Shown piece after piece: positions 12,501-25,138 of a stretch of DNA of 64,000 bases. The notes under the pieces were generated by a model. That model saw only the letters and a program-made list of their open reading frames with translations, did no database searches and was not told where the DNA came from. This DNA is from Lithospermum erythrorhizon (taxonomy: Eukaryota > Streptophyta > Magnoliopsida > Boraginales > Boraginaceae). The position numbers were made by a program, and so were the translations under genes. The stretch is from positions 62,001-126,000 of the forward strand of contig JADFUC010000226.1 in NCBI GenBank assembly GCA_019722365.1, given 5' to 3'. Position 1 is the first letter of the stretch, and every line of letters starts with the position of its first letter.

Positions 12501-15500
12501 TAAGAATCATGTTTGGGCCATGACTGTGGCATGAAAAAAAATAGTTTTCCAACAGCATACCATGAGACCTCTGAGAAGTTCAAAATCATTAAGATCACTG
12601 CATATATTCCAGAGCGTTTGATATCCTTCATGTCTTTTAGCTATAGCCAGCACCCCAGATGAAAGAGTTTCAAGAATTTCCTCATATTGCCCTTCACTCC
12701 TTTCTTTTGACTCCTGCATGATTCAGTTCCAAGAGAATGAAAATCGAAACCACAATCTGCTCTTATCTAGATGATCCATTAGATATTACAATGGTGTTCA
12801 AAGCTAATATAGGAGTTCATAACAGGGTATCTACTAGGTAAGCTTCAATCAGGCATCATGTTGACTGTGCCCTTTGATTAGCTAGACAAGTAAGCTTGGA
12901 CAGCTCGAACTAATTAAATTCTAAATTTCACCAAGTACGAGGATATTTTTAGGTTGATGAAGCTACGAAGATTGAACAAAACGTAAAACTATATCTACTA
13001 AGCAGTATCCAATAACTTTTCCCTCAAAATATATGCTAGCATTGTTGATAAATCAACCTCCAAGGCTCCTCCTTATTAACATAGAATTATATAGTCCCTT
13101 AACAGAGACAAGCCATCTTTTCAACTCTGAACTTCAAATACCTGAGGACCATCTATATACAGCTCTAATTGCATCGAGCCCCAATACTAATTTAATCAAA
13201 TGGCGAATCTTTATTGTCCTAAGCAGACACGAGTACGTGAATTATTTCTGCACTCCACTTTTGACATCCTCCACGATGTAATCAGTTGAAATTTCTTTTG
13301 CAAAATATACTGTGCTCCACAAGACATTAAAAACTTGCACGATGTAATCACACCGTCACAGTTGGAATGATAGATTTGGCCTTACGGATAGATTTTATAA
13401 CAGAGCATTCCAAATCAATGGATCTAAAATTACTCCAAATAGGGGTCATTTGAAACACTTCCATTTCTATAGAAATAGAGTATGAGACTTCATTGATTTA
13501 AGTGAGTGGATCTCAAATTCACAACCATCCATTGGATTCCAAATGCAACCTCAGTGAAATGGAGACCTCTAGTTCATTTACTTTAGATGTGCTAGACTGC
13601 AACTTGTAGTTTAAAGAATTTTGGTCAGGTTCATTTACATTAACATGCCCCAATGATTTCAAAGAGGCTCCCGCCTAAGCGGGTAACGGGGGTCTGATAG
13701 TACGCAGTCTTACCCCTGTGATAACAAGGAGGCTATTTCTGAATTGACCCAGGAATGAAGTGCAAACACTATCTACTACTTCACAATTATTAAGAAGCGT
13801 AGGTAGTGTAATGAGCTATTTTGATATATTCCATTATATCCAAGAGCAAGAGAATATAAAATCTTTCCATGAGACATGGACAGAATTTTGGTCTGGTTCA
13901 TTTTGGGGAAACAAAAGCAAGCACCAAAGCACAAAAAAAAAGCCAGCAGAAGCAAACAAAGTAGGAACACTGTTAAGACACAATTCATTTAAGGATTTGT
14001 CATATAAGTATTATGCCTGAAAGTCATTACCTGGATCTGGACATCGGCAAGCCCTTTCACTTGTTGATAGAGACAGTCGAGAAGTGTATCTCTTCTGTTC
14101 CAGTACTCATTTAATAAAGCTTTATGTTCTTGTCCACGATCAACTTTTGCAGTGATGGCACCTGAATAAGCCTCAAGTAATACTTCAGAGAGGGCTTTCA
14201 GATCCGAAAGGAACTCCAGTCTTGTTTCATAATCGAACCTATAAGTCTCTGTTGACAACTGAATCATAAAAGATACCATGTTCCATAGCCCACAGCGTAC
14301 AACAGACTGACAAGACCATGGCGTTAAACCCTCTGGAGAAGGATACCACATATGATGCTCATTTCTGTATTGCATTGCTGTATGAAGTAAAGTCACACAA
14401 GCATTAGATAGTTCACAAGCCCTTCGCAACTGAATCGGATAGGGCATTTCAGTATTGATGATGCAATCTAGATGCTTCTCCAAGCAATAAAATACTTCCT
14501 GAAGATCTGAAACTTTACTGTAAAAAACTTCAGTATTCTCCCTATCCATCAACATAACTGTGTTCCTACGAGCTCTCTCACCTACTAGCTGAATCAGATC
14601 CCAAAGAGAGCCAGAAACCTGAGATTCTGAAGAAGGATAGGAGGACCCAGCCTCAGATGCACGGTTCTGGCTGACCAAATGTTGTAGTTCCCTTAGTTGA
14701 ATCATGCAAGCCAACTTTTCACCATGTTCCATTATTGTGTGCAAAGATTCCCCTGAAGTAAAATGTAAAACTTTAGATGCAGATTAATTACGCAAAAGCA
14801 GAATAGATGATCTCTCATATGGTTAATCACTTTAAGCTTCATGTTTTCCTTTCTATTGGGTCCAATTATCTTTTATGGCTAAAATAGGGGACAAGGACAG
14901 AAGTTGAAGACGTAAGAGTGGTTGCCAGGACACAGAAAATTTGGCTAGAATGAGATAAAAAGAGGCAAATTTTTTTTTTCTAAAAAGGATTATTTGGGAT
15001 GGTAAGTAAAAGGGAAGATGAGCAATAGTGGTGGATTTGAACTATTGATTATTCTCTCCACATATCTGCTCCAAATATTGACATGTGAGCACATTAAAAA
15101 TTCCCTCCCAAAATCCTAAGATAGTTAACAACTCTGGTTCTTGTTCAAGAACTATAAGTATGCATGTATAAGTTCCAAACCTAGAATGTGCTAGTTTAAA
15201 GTAAAAAAGTTTTCTACATGTATTATATGCTACTACATTAGTAGATATGAAAGAAAGTTGAAACAATTTTGACGTGTGGAGATCATACTCTGTCTTAAGG
15301 ACAATTCTTCATGGCACTTGGATAAAGCCAGGAACTGGAGAAACCTTTGATGCTTTTGCTGCTTCTCCCCTAGTTGTGTTGAAAGAACAGACAAAGACAC
15401 AATTTCAGCACCTCTAGTTGTAGTCCAGTGTTTTGCTAAGGTGTCAACAATCGATTTGCTTGTTCGTGCAAACACATTTGTTTCTCCATCCCTTTCAAAG

Positions 15501-18500
15501 GCCCCCGAATTTTTAAGTTTATCATATACAGCATTAACCTGTCCAGATAAAAGGAATTCATGGAAAAGTTGACCTATTAATGCTTCTGATTCCTCATCAT
15601 GAGCACCGCGGCGTGCGATTCCAGTCAATTCTGCCTTTGGCCTATCTCCAGAATCCCATGTCTCAGAACTGGCCCTTCTGGGAGGAATGTTGCTAGTGAT
15701 AGAGAAATTTCTCCTCTCATCTGAAGATCTCTCATTGGAGCTTCCTTTACGTGACAAGCTACGTTCAGGAGGTTCCATTCCTCCAAGTAAAATAGCTCTT
15801 TCAGGAATTGCCCAAATACCAGCTTTTTCTGTGAGAATAGCCCAAGCTCCCTCTTCACGGTCATCTGAAGGGAAAACAGAAGCATCTAGAACTTTTGCAG
15901 CATCATTAGGTAAATCAAATTGATAGAGTCTTGTAGAGCCTCTGAAGAAATGTGATACTGTTGCAGTACCATCACCAGAAAGTATAGTTGCAGAACCAGC
16001 TGGATTTCCCCCAATTTTCAACCTCATAGAGAATAGGAATTCTTCATTTTCTACTCTTGCTTTAGGTATAATCACTTGGATAGGAGCCTTTTTCTCCAAA
16101 ATATTCCCATACCTTGGCTGACTATAGTCAGAGGAGATATTAGCCCCAGATTTATATTGCATTGTGAGAAGTGAATACTCAGTGTAGCTGGAACTGGTGA
16201 TACGATCTTTGCAGAAGATAGCAATTAGAACAGTAAGAACCTTTCCATGATCATCGACCTGAAGATCCACAGGCCAGACCTTTTTCTGGCCTGCCAGATC
16301 CTTTTGGATGCCTAAATCAGCATCAGTGCCAACTATTTCATGCGACCAAAGCTTTGACACCTTAAAGTTAGAAGAAAGATCAATTGAGAAGCACTGTATC
16401 TCATGATCGGTCAAGAAAAGAAATTGCCTGTTTGGTTCATTCAAGGAGGAACGAGGGAAGTGCCAAATTAAAGACCTTGGATAACCCTTGGTTTGAACTA
16501 ATTGGTTGTCATCCTGGTCTTGACGAGATTTACTCTCAATATCAAAGTTAACTCGTTCTCGCTGAATACCGGAGGGGCTACAAATGAATTTCCAGAGCTC
16601 CCCGTCAGAGCTGCTTGCAAGAGCTATACAAGTATTTTGGGCATTGAAGATAGCAGATGCTATTAACGAGTTAAAAGAACTTGAAGGAGAAAGACTACCC
16701 CCAGGCTTATTACTTCGCCGATGTTTGCTTGGAGTAGATTTCCCTCCATCTGGTGAAAAATTCGCTTTAAACTCCTCATTAGTTGCTTCACTAATTTGAG
16801 GTGACACTTGAAGCTCAGGATCAATATTTGGCCAATAAACAATAGACCTACTCTTCCGGTTACACAAGATAATACCAGCAGAGAAGTGTCTTAGATGAAG
16901 TTTGCCTTTACTACTCCCAGAGTCATGCCAGTTCACCACATAGACTAACCAACTATTATCTTGAGAAAGGTTTTTGCTGACATCAGTATTTATTTGAGTT
17001 GGAGGTATGTCAAGAACAGCACATTTTCTTGGAGCTGCATGTGAAATGTAACTCCACACAAAAAGTTTTCTTCCACAAACAAGCCATGCAAGTGAAGATT
17101 CCTTGTCTAGTCCACCAGAGAAAGAATCCTGACCTGCTACAAACAAACAACAGAAAAGTTTGACAGAGGTACAAACATATTTATTCGGAAAAATTATACA
17201 GACACACTAACCGGGAATGCGCTTCTGTAATAAGATAGATTGTTGTTCATCACGTGCCACCTGAGGGAACTCTCCAACAAACACAGGCTGAGAAGGATCT
17301 GAAACATCTCCTATGTCAGTCTTCTTTGCAGCTGGAACTCTGGACAACAGATGGCATGAAAATCAAATAATCACCACATTGGGGTAAAGATGGAATTTCT
17401 TCAATGAATGCACAGAAGAAAACTACAAGAAGAAAACAGCTACCATTAACGATCTATTACAATAAATCCTAATATAAACTACATCATAAAACATAAGAGA
17501 TATCATCTAAGTAGAACAAGAAAGTAGAAACATATTATTATCAACCTCTGTAAACAACCATATTGCGAGAGGTAAATGCTAGTACATAACTTGGTCAAAA
17601 ACTCGTAAATGCACAAGTAGGTGCTTCATCGAGCAAACTTGACCAATTTTGAACAAACTGACACAGCAAAATCAATGATCTATTACAATAACACCACATT
17701 TGTTTAAAGATTGAGTTTCTTCAACAATAGCACAGAACAAAACTACAATAACAAAACAGCTATTGTTAATGATAAACACTTGACAAGGCATACATACAAT
17801 ATATAGTTATCATCTCATCAGAACAAGAAACCGATGATTACACACTGAATACACTGTGAGGTAAATGCTAGAACACAATTTGGTCAATAACTCCAAATAC
17901 AATAATGGCAAACAAAATACAGAAAATTATGCTTCAGTAACTACAAACGATATACTTCATTAAAAAACCTAACTAAGAATAACCTCAATGGAAATGTTTC
18001 AAAATTCCTAACTGGACATAATTTTGGGACAAAGTTACAAAAATGTAACCTGGACAGTCTTTTTGGGACAAATAGATTACAAAAATGTAAACAAAGTGCA
18101 GCAAAATATGCTTCAGTAACAACAAACAATACAACGCATAAAATAACCTAACTAACAACAACTTCATATAAAAGTAATACAAAACCGGAAAATCTTTTTG
18201 GGACAGAGAGATTACAATAATGCAAACAAAATGCAGAAAATTCTGCTTCTGTAACTACAAACAACACAATTCATAAAATTAACCTAATCAATAATAACCT
18301 CAATTAAAAAATAGTAAGAAGTCAAAACTGGACAATCTTTTTGGGACAGAGAGATTACAATAATGTCAACAAAATGCAGCAAAATTTTCTCCAGTAACTC
18401 CAAACAATACAATCCATAAGAAGACCTAATCAACAATAACCTCATTCCAAAAGTAGTCAAAAATTCAAAACTCGACAATCTTTTTTGGACACAAATTACA

Positions 18501-20115
18501 ATAACGTAAATAAAATGCAGAAAATTATGCTACACCAACTCCAAACAATACAAATTCATAAAAAAACCTAATCAACAATAACCTCAATAAAAAACTAGTA
18601 AAAAATTCAAAACTGGACAATCTTTTTGGGACACACCAATTACAAAAAAGTAAACAAAATGCAGCAAATTATGCTCCAGTAACTACAAACAACACAGATT
18701 CATAAAAAAACACCTAATCAACAATAACCTCAATAAAAAAATACTCACAAAATTCAAAACTGAACAATCTTTTTGGGACAGAGCGATTACAAAAAAGTAA
18801 ACAAAATGCAGCAAATTATGCTCCAGTAACTACAAACAACACAGATTCATAAAAAAAATACCTAATCAATAATAACTTCAATAAAAAAAATACTCACAAA
18901 ATTCAAAACTGAACAATCTTTTTGGGACAAAGCGATTACAAAAGAGTAAACCAAATGCAGCAAATTATGCTCCAGTAACTACAAACAGCACAAAATTCAT
19001 TTAAAAAAACTAATTAACAACTTCAATCCAAATAGTCAAAACTGGACAATCTTTTTGGGACAGAAATGCATCAAATTATTGCTTCAGCAACTACAAACAA
19101 CACAAATTCATAACAACAACCTCACTCCAAAAGTAGTCAAAATTCAAAAATGGACAATCATTTTGGGACAAACAAAAAATTAAACAAAATGCAGCAGAGT
19201 ATGAACAAGAAACATCATGTTAATAACGTCACTTCAAAAATAGTCAAAAATTCAAAATTGGACAATCTTTTTGGGACACAGACTAATATAAAGAAAAAAA
19301 AATGCAGCAAATTATGTGGAATACACTTCATAAATAACCTAATTAACAATAAACTCAATAAAAAAAATGTCAAATCAAAACCTTGCCAGGACATAAATAA
19401 CCATTAGGTATGACGTCAGCATTTCGACAAAATGAAGCAAAGTATGAACAATACACTTCTCGATAAACCTAATCAACAACAACCTCAATCCAAAAGTAGC
19501 AAAAAATCAAAAACTGGAAAATCTTTTTGGGACAAGGAGAGTAACAATATGCAGAAAATTATGCTCCAGTAACTTCAAAAAATACAAATGCACAAAAAAA
19601 ACACCTAATCAACAATAACCTAAATAAAAAAACTCACAAAATTCAAAACTGAACAATCTTTTTGGGACAGAGCGATTACAAAAAAGCAAACAAAATGCAG
19701 CAAATTATGATCCAGTAACTACAAACAATAAAAATTCATTAAAAAAAACTAATTAAAAACAACTTCAATCCAAATAGTCAAAACTCGACAATCTTTTTGG
19801 GACAGAAATGCATCAAATTATGCTTCAGCAACTACAAACAACAAAAATTCATAATGAAAACCTAATTAACAATAACTCAATAAAAAAAAGTGAAAATAAA
19901 AACCTTGCCAGGACCGAAAGCCGCGAAGCCGCCCAGGGAGCCGGGGTCCCGGTGGAGGGGCGATTAGGAATGACGTCAGCGTTTCGACTACTATCGAAAA
20001 TCGGCGTAATCGGAGAATCCGGATTATTAAAATTACTATTATCATTGTTGATTTTGTTGTTGGATTTATAATATGACGATGATGGAATTGATTTTTTCAC
20101 TGCTGGAGAGAACAT
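9600..20115 (-). CDS. NUP133: Nuclear pore complex protein NUP133, eight coding exons
   Basis: Scaffold nucleoporin of the Y-shaped NUP107-160 complex, acting in nuclear pore assembly and mRNA export. Coding exons, all with GT-AG introns: 19904-20115, 17212-17339, 15289-17136, 14031-14752, 12561-12713, 12087-12417, 11301-11368 and 9600-10151. Joined they give 4014 nt in one open frame, 1337 residues, close to the usual plant length. The start MFSPAVKKS and the motif TGTPAPWAASRLSVLAR match plant NUP133 N-termini. PVFVGEFPQ (about residues 87-95) opens the N-terminal beta-propeller, which continues through the large third exon. From about residue 500 on the protein is the alpha-helical Nup133 C-terminal region, with ALSKCHEEL and GEKLACMIQLREL recognisable. 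Intron 1 is 2564 bp and holds a tandem array; a Stowaway lies in intron 7 and a SINE in intron 4. No lesion seen. Confidence 0.96.
10969..11123. mobile_element. Short Stowaway-like MITE in NUP133 intron 7
   Basis: The left end TACTCCCTCCCCTTCC and the right end, read in reverse as TACTACCTCCTTCCC, form imperfect inverted repeats ending in TA. Length is 155 bp. It lies wholly inside the intron between the 68-nt exon 7 and the last exon, away from both splice sites. Confidence 0.7.
13640..13760 (-). mobile_element. Au-type SINE fragment in NUP133 intron 4
   Basis: The segments GGCTCCCGCCTAAGCGGG, TACGCAGTCTTACCCCTG and GGAGGCTATTTC occur in the order and spacing of the Au SINE read from its 3' half, so the element lies on the minus strand, the same strand as NUP133. 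The tRNA-like 5' end with boxes A and B is missing or unrecognisable on the right side, and the GC-rich middle looks internally deleted. Confidence 0.6.
17370..17910. repeat. Diverged tandem duplication in NUP133 intron 1 (about 310 bp unit)
   Basis: Two segments, about 17395-17600 and 17695-17910, share successive stretches: CACAGAA..AAACTACAA, AAAACAGCTA, then AGGTAAATGCTAG followed by ACTTGGTCAA/ATTTGGTCAA. It lies next to the larger array at 17925-19860 but uses a different unit. Confidence 0.55.
17925..19860. repeat. Tandem array of about 110-150 bp units filling NUP133 intron 1
   Basis: The anchor GGACAATCTTTTTGGGACA or a close variant recurs near 18013, 18051, 18188, 18330, 18474, 18614, 18761, 18909, 19043, 19151, 19259, 19516, 19648 and 19786. 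Each anchor is normally followed by AGATTACAA..GTAAACAAAATGC, then AATTATGCTCCAGTAACTAC, ACAAATTCAT and AATCAACAATAACCTCAAT. Spacing is mostly 110-150 bp. The anchor resembles the inner part of a Stowaway terminal repeat (TGGACAATCTTTGTGGGATG at 1970-1989). The open frames inside are spurious. A related single motif, GTGGACAATTGTTTTGGGAC, occurs just upstream of the NUP133 start codon near 20170. Confidence 0.85.
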
Positions 20116-20330
20116 TTTGGTGGTTTTTGAGCTGAGATTGTCAAGTTGAAGTGAAGGAAATTAAGAGAAAGTGGACAATTGTTTTGGGACAGTGATGGAG
20201 TGGGTTGAAGAAGGGTTTGGGGGTTTGAATTAGAGGTGGGGGCGAAATGCCCAATATTTGTTTCAAATGTTTGAATATTTGATTCGATATGGTTTAAATT
20301 GAATTCCAATTTCTATTTTTCATTTGGGCG
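20116..20330 (-). promoter_or_regulatory. Probable 5' leader and proximal promoter of NUP133
   Basis: This is the sequence directly upstream of the NUP133 start on the minus strand. It carries one isolated copy of the motif found in the intron 1 array (near 20170). I see no clear TATA box, as is common for housekeeping genes. The extent is inferred from position only. Confidence 0.35.
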
Positions 20331-20752
20331 AATTCGAAAGAATGTGAATTTTATCACTAGACCATCTCATCATTTTCTTGTCCAATTAATCGAACCGAAC
20401 TTAAATGTTCGAGAAAAAATATCGTATCAACTCGAACATCAAATATTCATTTTTTCATCGGCCGAATCGAACCTCATTTCCATTTGAATCAAGCCATATA
20501 TTCTATATTTACTCCTCCTTTTCTTTATTAAGAAATTAACCGCAAGTCTCCAATTTTTGTTCAATTATTCATAGATGAAATAGGTTTTTGTCAATTCCAA
20601 CAAATTGAAAAGTAAAATCATGTAGGCTCATAGTGAAACGTAAAATCGGTTTAGGAGGCAGATTGAAATAATAGAAAATTGAGGGGGCAAATTGATAATT
20701 CGTGTATAGTTCTAAAGGTGAGATGAAATTAAGCGTTCTTTTCCTTGTGTAT

Positions 20753-21007
20753 TACTCCCTTCGTTTTTTAGCTGTCGTCATAGCCTAAAATTTTTGTTTT
20801 AAAATAATTGTCATTCTAGCATTAAAAAATATACTTTTATATTTTTAATATATTTTTACTACTTTTTTCTTGTTAAATTATCAACTAACAAATAATATAG
20901 TTTCAGTTAATTGTCATTCTACATTTTCAATTTATTTTTATTACCTTTTTCTTTTCATTAATATATATACAAATGACTAGGACGATACCTAAAAAACGAA
21001 GGGAGTA
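20753..21007. mobile_element. Stowaway-like MITE
   Basis: The left end TACTCCCTTCGTTTTTTAG and the right end CTAAAAAACGAAGGGAGTA are near-perfect inverted repeats of about 19 bases, and both ends carry the TA target. Length is 255 bp. Its inner sequence matches that of the nested MITE at 1667-1908. It lies about 640 bp upstream of the NUP133 start. Confidence 0.85.
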
Positions 21008-21345
21008 TGTTGCTCTTAATCATTCTATATAGTTTTGTACTACTTAGCAGTACTTTTCGTTTGGATCACAAGAAATTTAGATGAGGGTAAAACTGGTGAC
21101 AGTAGTTGATGTGAATATAAGGGAATGTTTTAAAATGTTGTTAGGATACTATTCTATTTGTCAAGGTGAACGACGATGAAATATAACTATAAATACTATT
21201 CACCTGCATTACACCTTTCGGGAAGGTTCCTGAAAATGGGATGAATATAGATGAATTAATTAACTTACGTGAATGTAAAAAAATTGAACTCCAACCAAAC
21301 GCACCATTAATGAAGCTAAAATATTATTGTATGTATAATACATAG

Positions 21346-22073
21346 TGTAACAATAAATTTTCTTAAGTCTAAAAATGATAATTAAAGACAAAAAAATGTT
21401 GATCGCAAAGAAATATTATCGATAATGCATTTAAGACAATCTCTATGTGTTCCTTTCCGTTCTACTTCACACTACAAACGAAGGCCTTAGCAATTGCTCT
21501 TAAACTCCGAATACTGAGTATTCAACACTCAAGACGCGAAGGTTCGAATGATCAAGCCATACGCACTTCACCTAATGTAGCTTCTCTCTCGATTTTTGTG
21601 TAGCCTTTTCTTTTCTTCTCTACTTTCAGATTCTCGCAAATGAAAGTTCACCCTCAATGAATGAGTAATGCCTCTATTTATAAAAGCATATTGAATTATA
21701 GTTTCGAAGCTGTCTTTGCTGATTTACCCTCCCAATAATTATTCTTTTAATTTAATTAAAGCATAATTATATGATTTGTTCGATAAATTATATCTTTTTA
21801 TTTATTTAAAAGACATAATTATCTAGCTCTATAATTATTTTCATATGTTTATTTAGAGGAAATAATTATATTATGATCTCATTTCTCATATGTCGGACCA
21901 TAATTTAACGATCCAATTTTCAATGAGACAATTCTATAATTGACAACGCCACATGTAAATATTTAATTGACCACATGATTTAATTAACTTAGTTCCAAAG
22001 TGTAATATATTAAATTGAAACTTACCAACCAATTAATTTAGCAATTTATTGGGTTAAAATATCACTACCAACA
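21346..22073 (-). mobile_element. Solo LTR with perfect 5-bp target duplication CATAG
   Basis: The segment is bounded by TG and CA (TGTAACAATAAA ... CACTACCAACA) and flanked on both sides by CATAG (21341-21345 and 22074-22078). Read on the minus strand it starts TGTTGGTAGTG and holds a TATA box (TATAAATAGAGG, near 21675), as a plant LTR promoter would. There is no internal retrotransposon sequence on either side, so recombination between two LTRs has removed the body. Length is 728 bp. Confidence 0.88.
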
Positions 22074-22078
22074 CATAG

Positions 22079-23815
22079 CAAGACATTCTTTATTGAGACC
22101 ATCTCCAATAGGAGATATTTGAGAGATAATTAGTACAATAAAGATAATTGGAGGTTGAAATTTGTTCATCATTTTTGGGAATTACCACTCTCCCCCTGCT
22201 TTTTGTAAATACACGATCATCTGTAAAAATTTAATTTTTCACACACATCAAGTTTAAAAATTTTAACATACCTTTCACAATTCCAATATATAGTTTTTAT
22301 ATCACGTAGCTTTACACCAATATAGCTTTTCACAATCCCTTAATAAATCACTTTTTCATCTTAACAATCATCTATTTTGAAACGGAGCGAGTATTCAATA
22401 ATTCTCAATTTGTTGAGGATAATTTTACACATGTCCAACTAAGGCATGACATGCTGAGTGGTGATGTCATGATGAAAATTTTAATCACGAGCTTAAAAAA
22501 TAATTTATTAAGTGATTAATTAATATTTAATATATCCTAAAAATGTATTTTATCAAAAGAATACTTTAGTTAATCATGAAAATAAAAATCACTTTATTAA
22601 GTGGATAAAAGTGAAAATATCAATATAAAATTGCATTCAATTCTATATGATCAAGTAAAAATGAAATGTAACATTTTGCTACATAATCAAGTAAATTGGA
22701 ACGGAGGGAGTATTGTTTTTTATTTCGAGTTTTTGGATAGTAATTTGACAAAGTTTTAATAAACAAAAAGTCACCAATATTTTGTATTTTTTAAGATCTA
22801 TAATTAAAAATTAAGTTTGTTTATTTTGAACAATAATTATTTATCACATTTTTTAAGATTATATATGTTGAGACATGTATTAATAGTATGAATGAAAGAG
22901 AAAATAGAATAACTTAAAATAATATCTTCTATCAGAATTAAACAGAAAAGATTATAAAGATATTCTATTGTTATTTAAAACAATTATACGACGCAGACAA
23001 ATATCGAAAGATGACTATCTCCTATTAGTATAAAGTTGTTAATATACTTAGAATTGTACTAAAAAATTCTGGTAACATCTAAAACTGACACAACTACATA
23101 AGAACTAGTACTAACTACTACATCTACTACTGAGTACTGATGTATAGAGGCGTCACTATCATTTCTACATTATTACATGTCAAGAACTTCAATCGTACCA
23201 CAATATCATTAATTCATTATGTAGTTCTCGTTACTGCCACAGACCCATAGTTGCCGAGATGAGCAAGATAGCTGCCCAATCAAACTTCTCAGGCACCATA
23301 TATATGACATGAACTACAATCATATGATCTATGGGATACTTAAATCAAAAAATTATATAGAAAAGATTAATGACTTAATACTAGATAAAATTAAGAAATA
23401 CATAAAAATTTAGGGAGACGAATAACATAATTTTTTCATTAAATAATTTATAGAATTGGTCAATTGCCTACCTTTGTCTAATCCTGCATTTCCCTGTTTT
23501 ACCGATTAAGTAACTAAGTTGACAGTGATAGTGTGTGCTCTAGATGATATTTCAAAAACAAAAACATGACTACAACACCAGACATGATACTTAATTTAAA
23601 CTCCAAAATAGTTCGTTTTTCTTGATTAAACATTTAAATGTTAGATAAAAACTTACCTTGGTTATTATCATTGTCTAAGGAATTGGAAGTTGTTTGTGAA
23701 ACATCGCGTCATCAAGTAATATGTTCGATTTTAGGAAGAATATAATTGTGATATATATAGGCAATGAAGCCTAACTTACAATCGTTGTAGCAATGTGCCG
23801 TGGTGTTGACATGAT
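22079..23815. other. Intergenic sequence, MITE ends only
   Basis: AT-rich, with no gene seen. It begins with one end of a MITE (GACCATCTCCAATAGG near 22100) and contains two same-orientation Stowaway-like ends, AACGGAGCGAGTA (near 22382) and AACGGAGGGAGTA (near 22700). These do not pair into an intact element. Confidence 0.4.
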
Positions 23816-25138
23816 TGTTAAACCCGGATTGCATTGCATATGTAATACGAAGAATAATTTAATATAAGAAGTTTACTTAATCGCATAAAGAAGATATGGT
23901 GATCCACGAGAGTTGATTATTTAATTTGATTAAAACTAGTTAAACTATTCTAGAAAGCAATAAAACATAATTTGATTTTAGAATTAACAATTAAACTAAT
24001 GCAAATAATTAAAGAAGTAAAATATATATTTTTGATTTGTTGGGGAAAGATTTCATCAAAACATTCTCTGCTAAACATTTATCATCTAAATTATCAAGTA
24101 TTCTGAAGTTCGACACTCTAAAGTTCCTGGATACCGTCGATGCGGCTAATGTTAAGTCCCTAAATGAACTAAAACACTATTATTCATAGATGATTTAATT
24201 AATGTAAGAACATGAAGAACAAGATAATCTATTGAATCAATTAAGTTATTGCATATTTTCATATAACAATTTCCTAATTAATTCATCATTATTTTCTCAG
24301 ATACATGCCTATACAGTTCGTGCATTTTAACAATAATAATCGGTATTTAAATACGCACAATGAATAATACAAGAATGAATATAATTGAGAAATAAAGATA
24401 AATAAATATAAAACTTCAAAAGTATTTGATTACATTAATCCCCAATAATTTTGTATTAAAACATAACAAAAAATATAAATAAAAGAATACTAAAAGAACA
24501 GACTCAGAATCATGAAACAATCAAACCACACCAAAATTTAGTAGTAAGTTATTGGTGGTGTAATTTTTCTTTGTTCCAGAGAGCAACATCTCTCTTTTCT
24601 TCCTTCATTAAAACACAGGCCTTCCGGCCGAGAATAAATGGAACAGAAGCCCACACTTTACCTTTTTCTTTTGATTCTATTTTATAACATATGAAAGGTC
24701 GTTTGACTTTAATTTATTATTTCGGACCTCTTTAATTCTTTATTTGTTTAATTTGTCCGCAAATGCTTGTTGTTCACTCGATATTCCTGTAAAAGTCAAA
24801 TATCAATAAATACCTCATATTTCTCACATAAGCAATAAAAAAGTATTAAATATATGAAAGTAAGCACAATAATACTTTTAAAATACATGATAAATATATA
24901 CTAATCAAACTCCTCCACACTTAAGTCATTGCTTGTCCTCAAGCAAACTAAATCAAACAGTTAAGCATATTGCAAAAGGATGAACTCACATGTCTAAAAG
25001 TCAAAAGAGTGTATGTACATCAAGGAACAAGTTCAACTCAATTTGGTTCAAGACTCGAAACTGAGTAAATATCTCATCAACCTTGCTCAATCACAATATG
25101 CTAACTTAACCAAATTCAAACAATTCACAGTAGTAGAT
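23816..25138 (-). mobile_element. 3' end of a minus-strand LTR retrotransposon (internal tail and part of LTR)
   Basis: On the minus strand, the hairpin TTGCTTGAGGACAAGCAA (24929-24946) is followed by TTAAGTGTGGAGGAGTTTGA and then an AT-rich LTR-like segment. In several plant retrotransposons this conserved motif sits just before the polypurine tract and 3' LTR. The LTR would run leftward from about 24907; its far end and target duplication are not identifiable. The internal part is cut off at 25139 by the next LTR. No protein domain remains. Confidence 0.5.

Noticed and set aside
15625..15923. Frames on both strands inside 15289-17136
   Set aside because: Alternative-frame shadows of the large third exon of NUP133.
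19150..19407. 85-codon open frame in intron 1
   Set aside because: It consists of the tandem repeat unit; the composition (Asn/Lys-rich) reflects AT-rich DNA.
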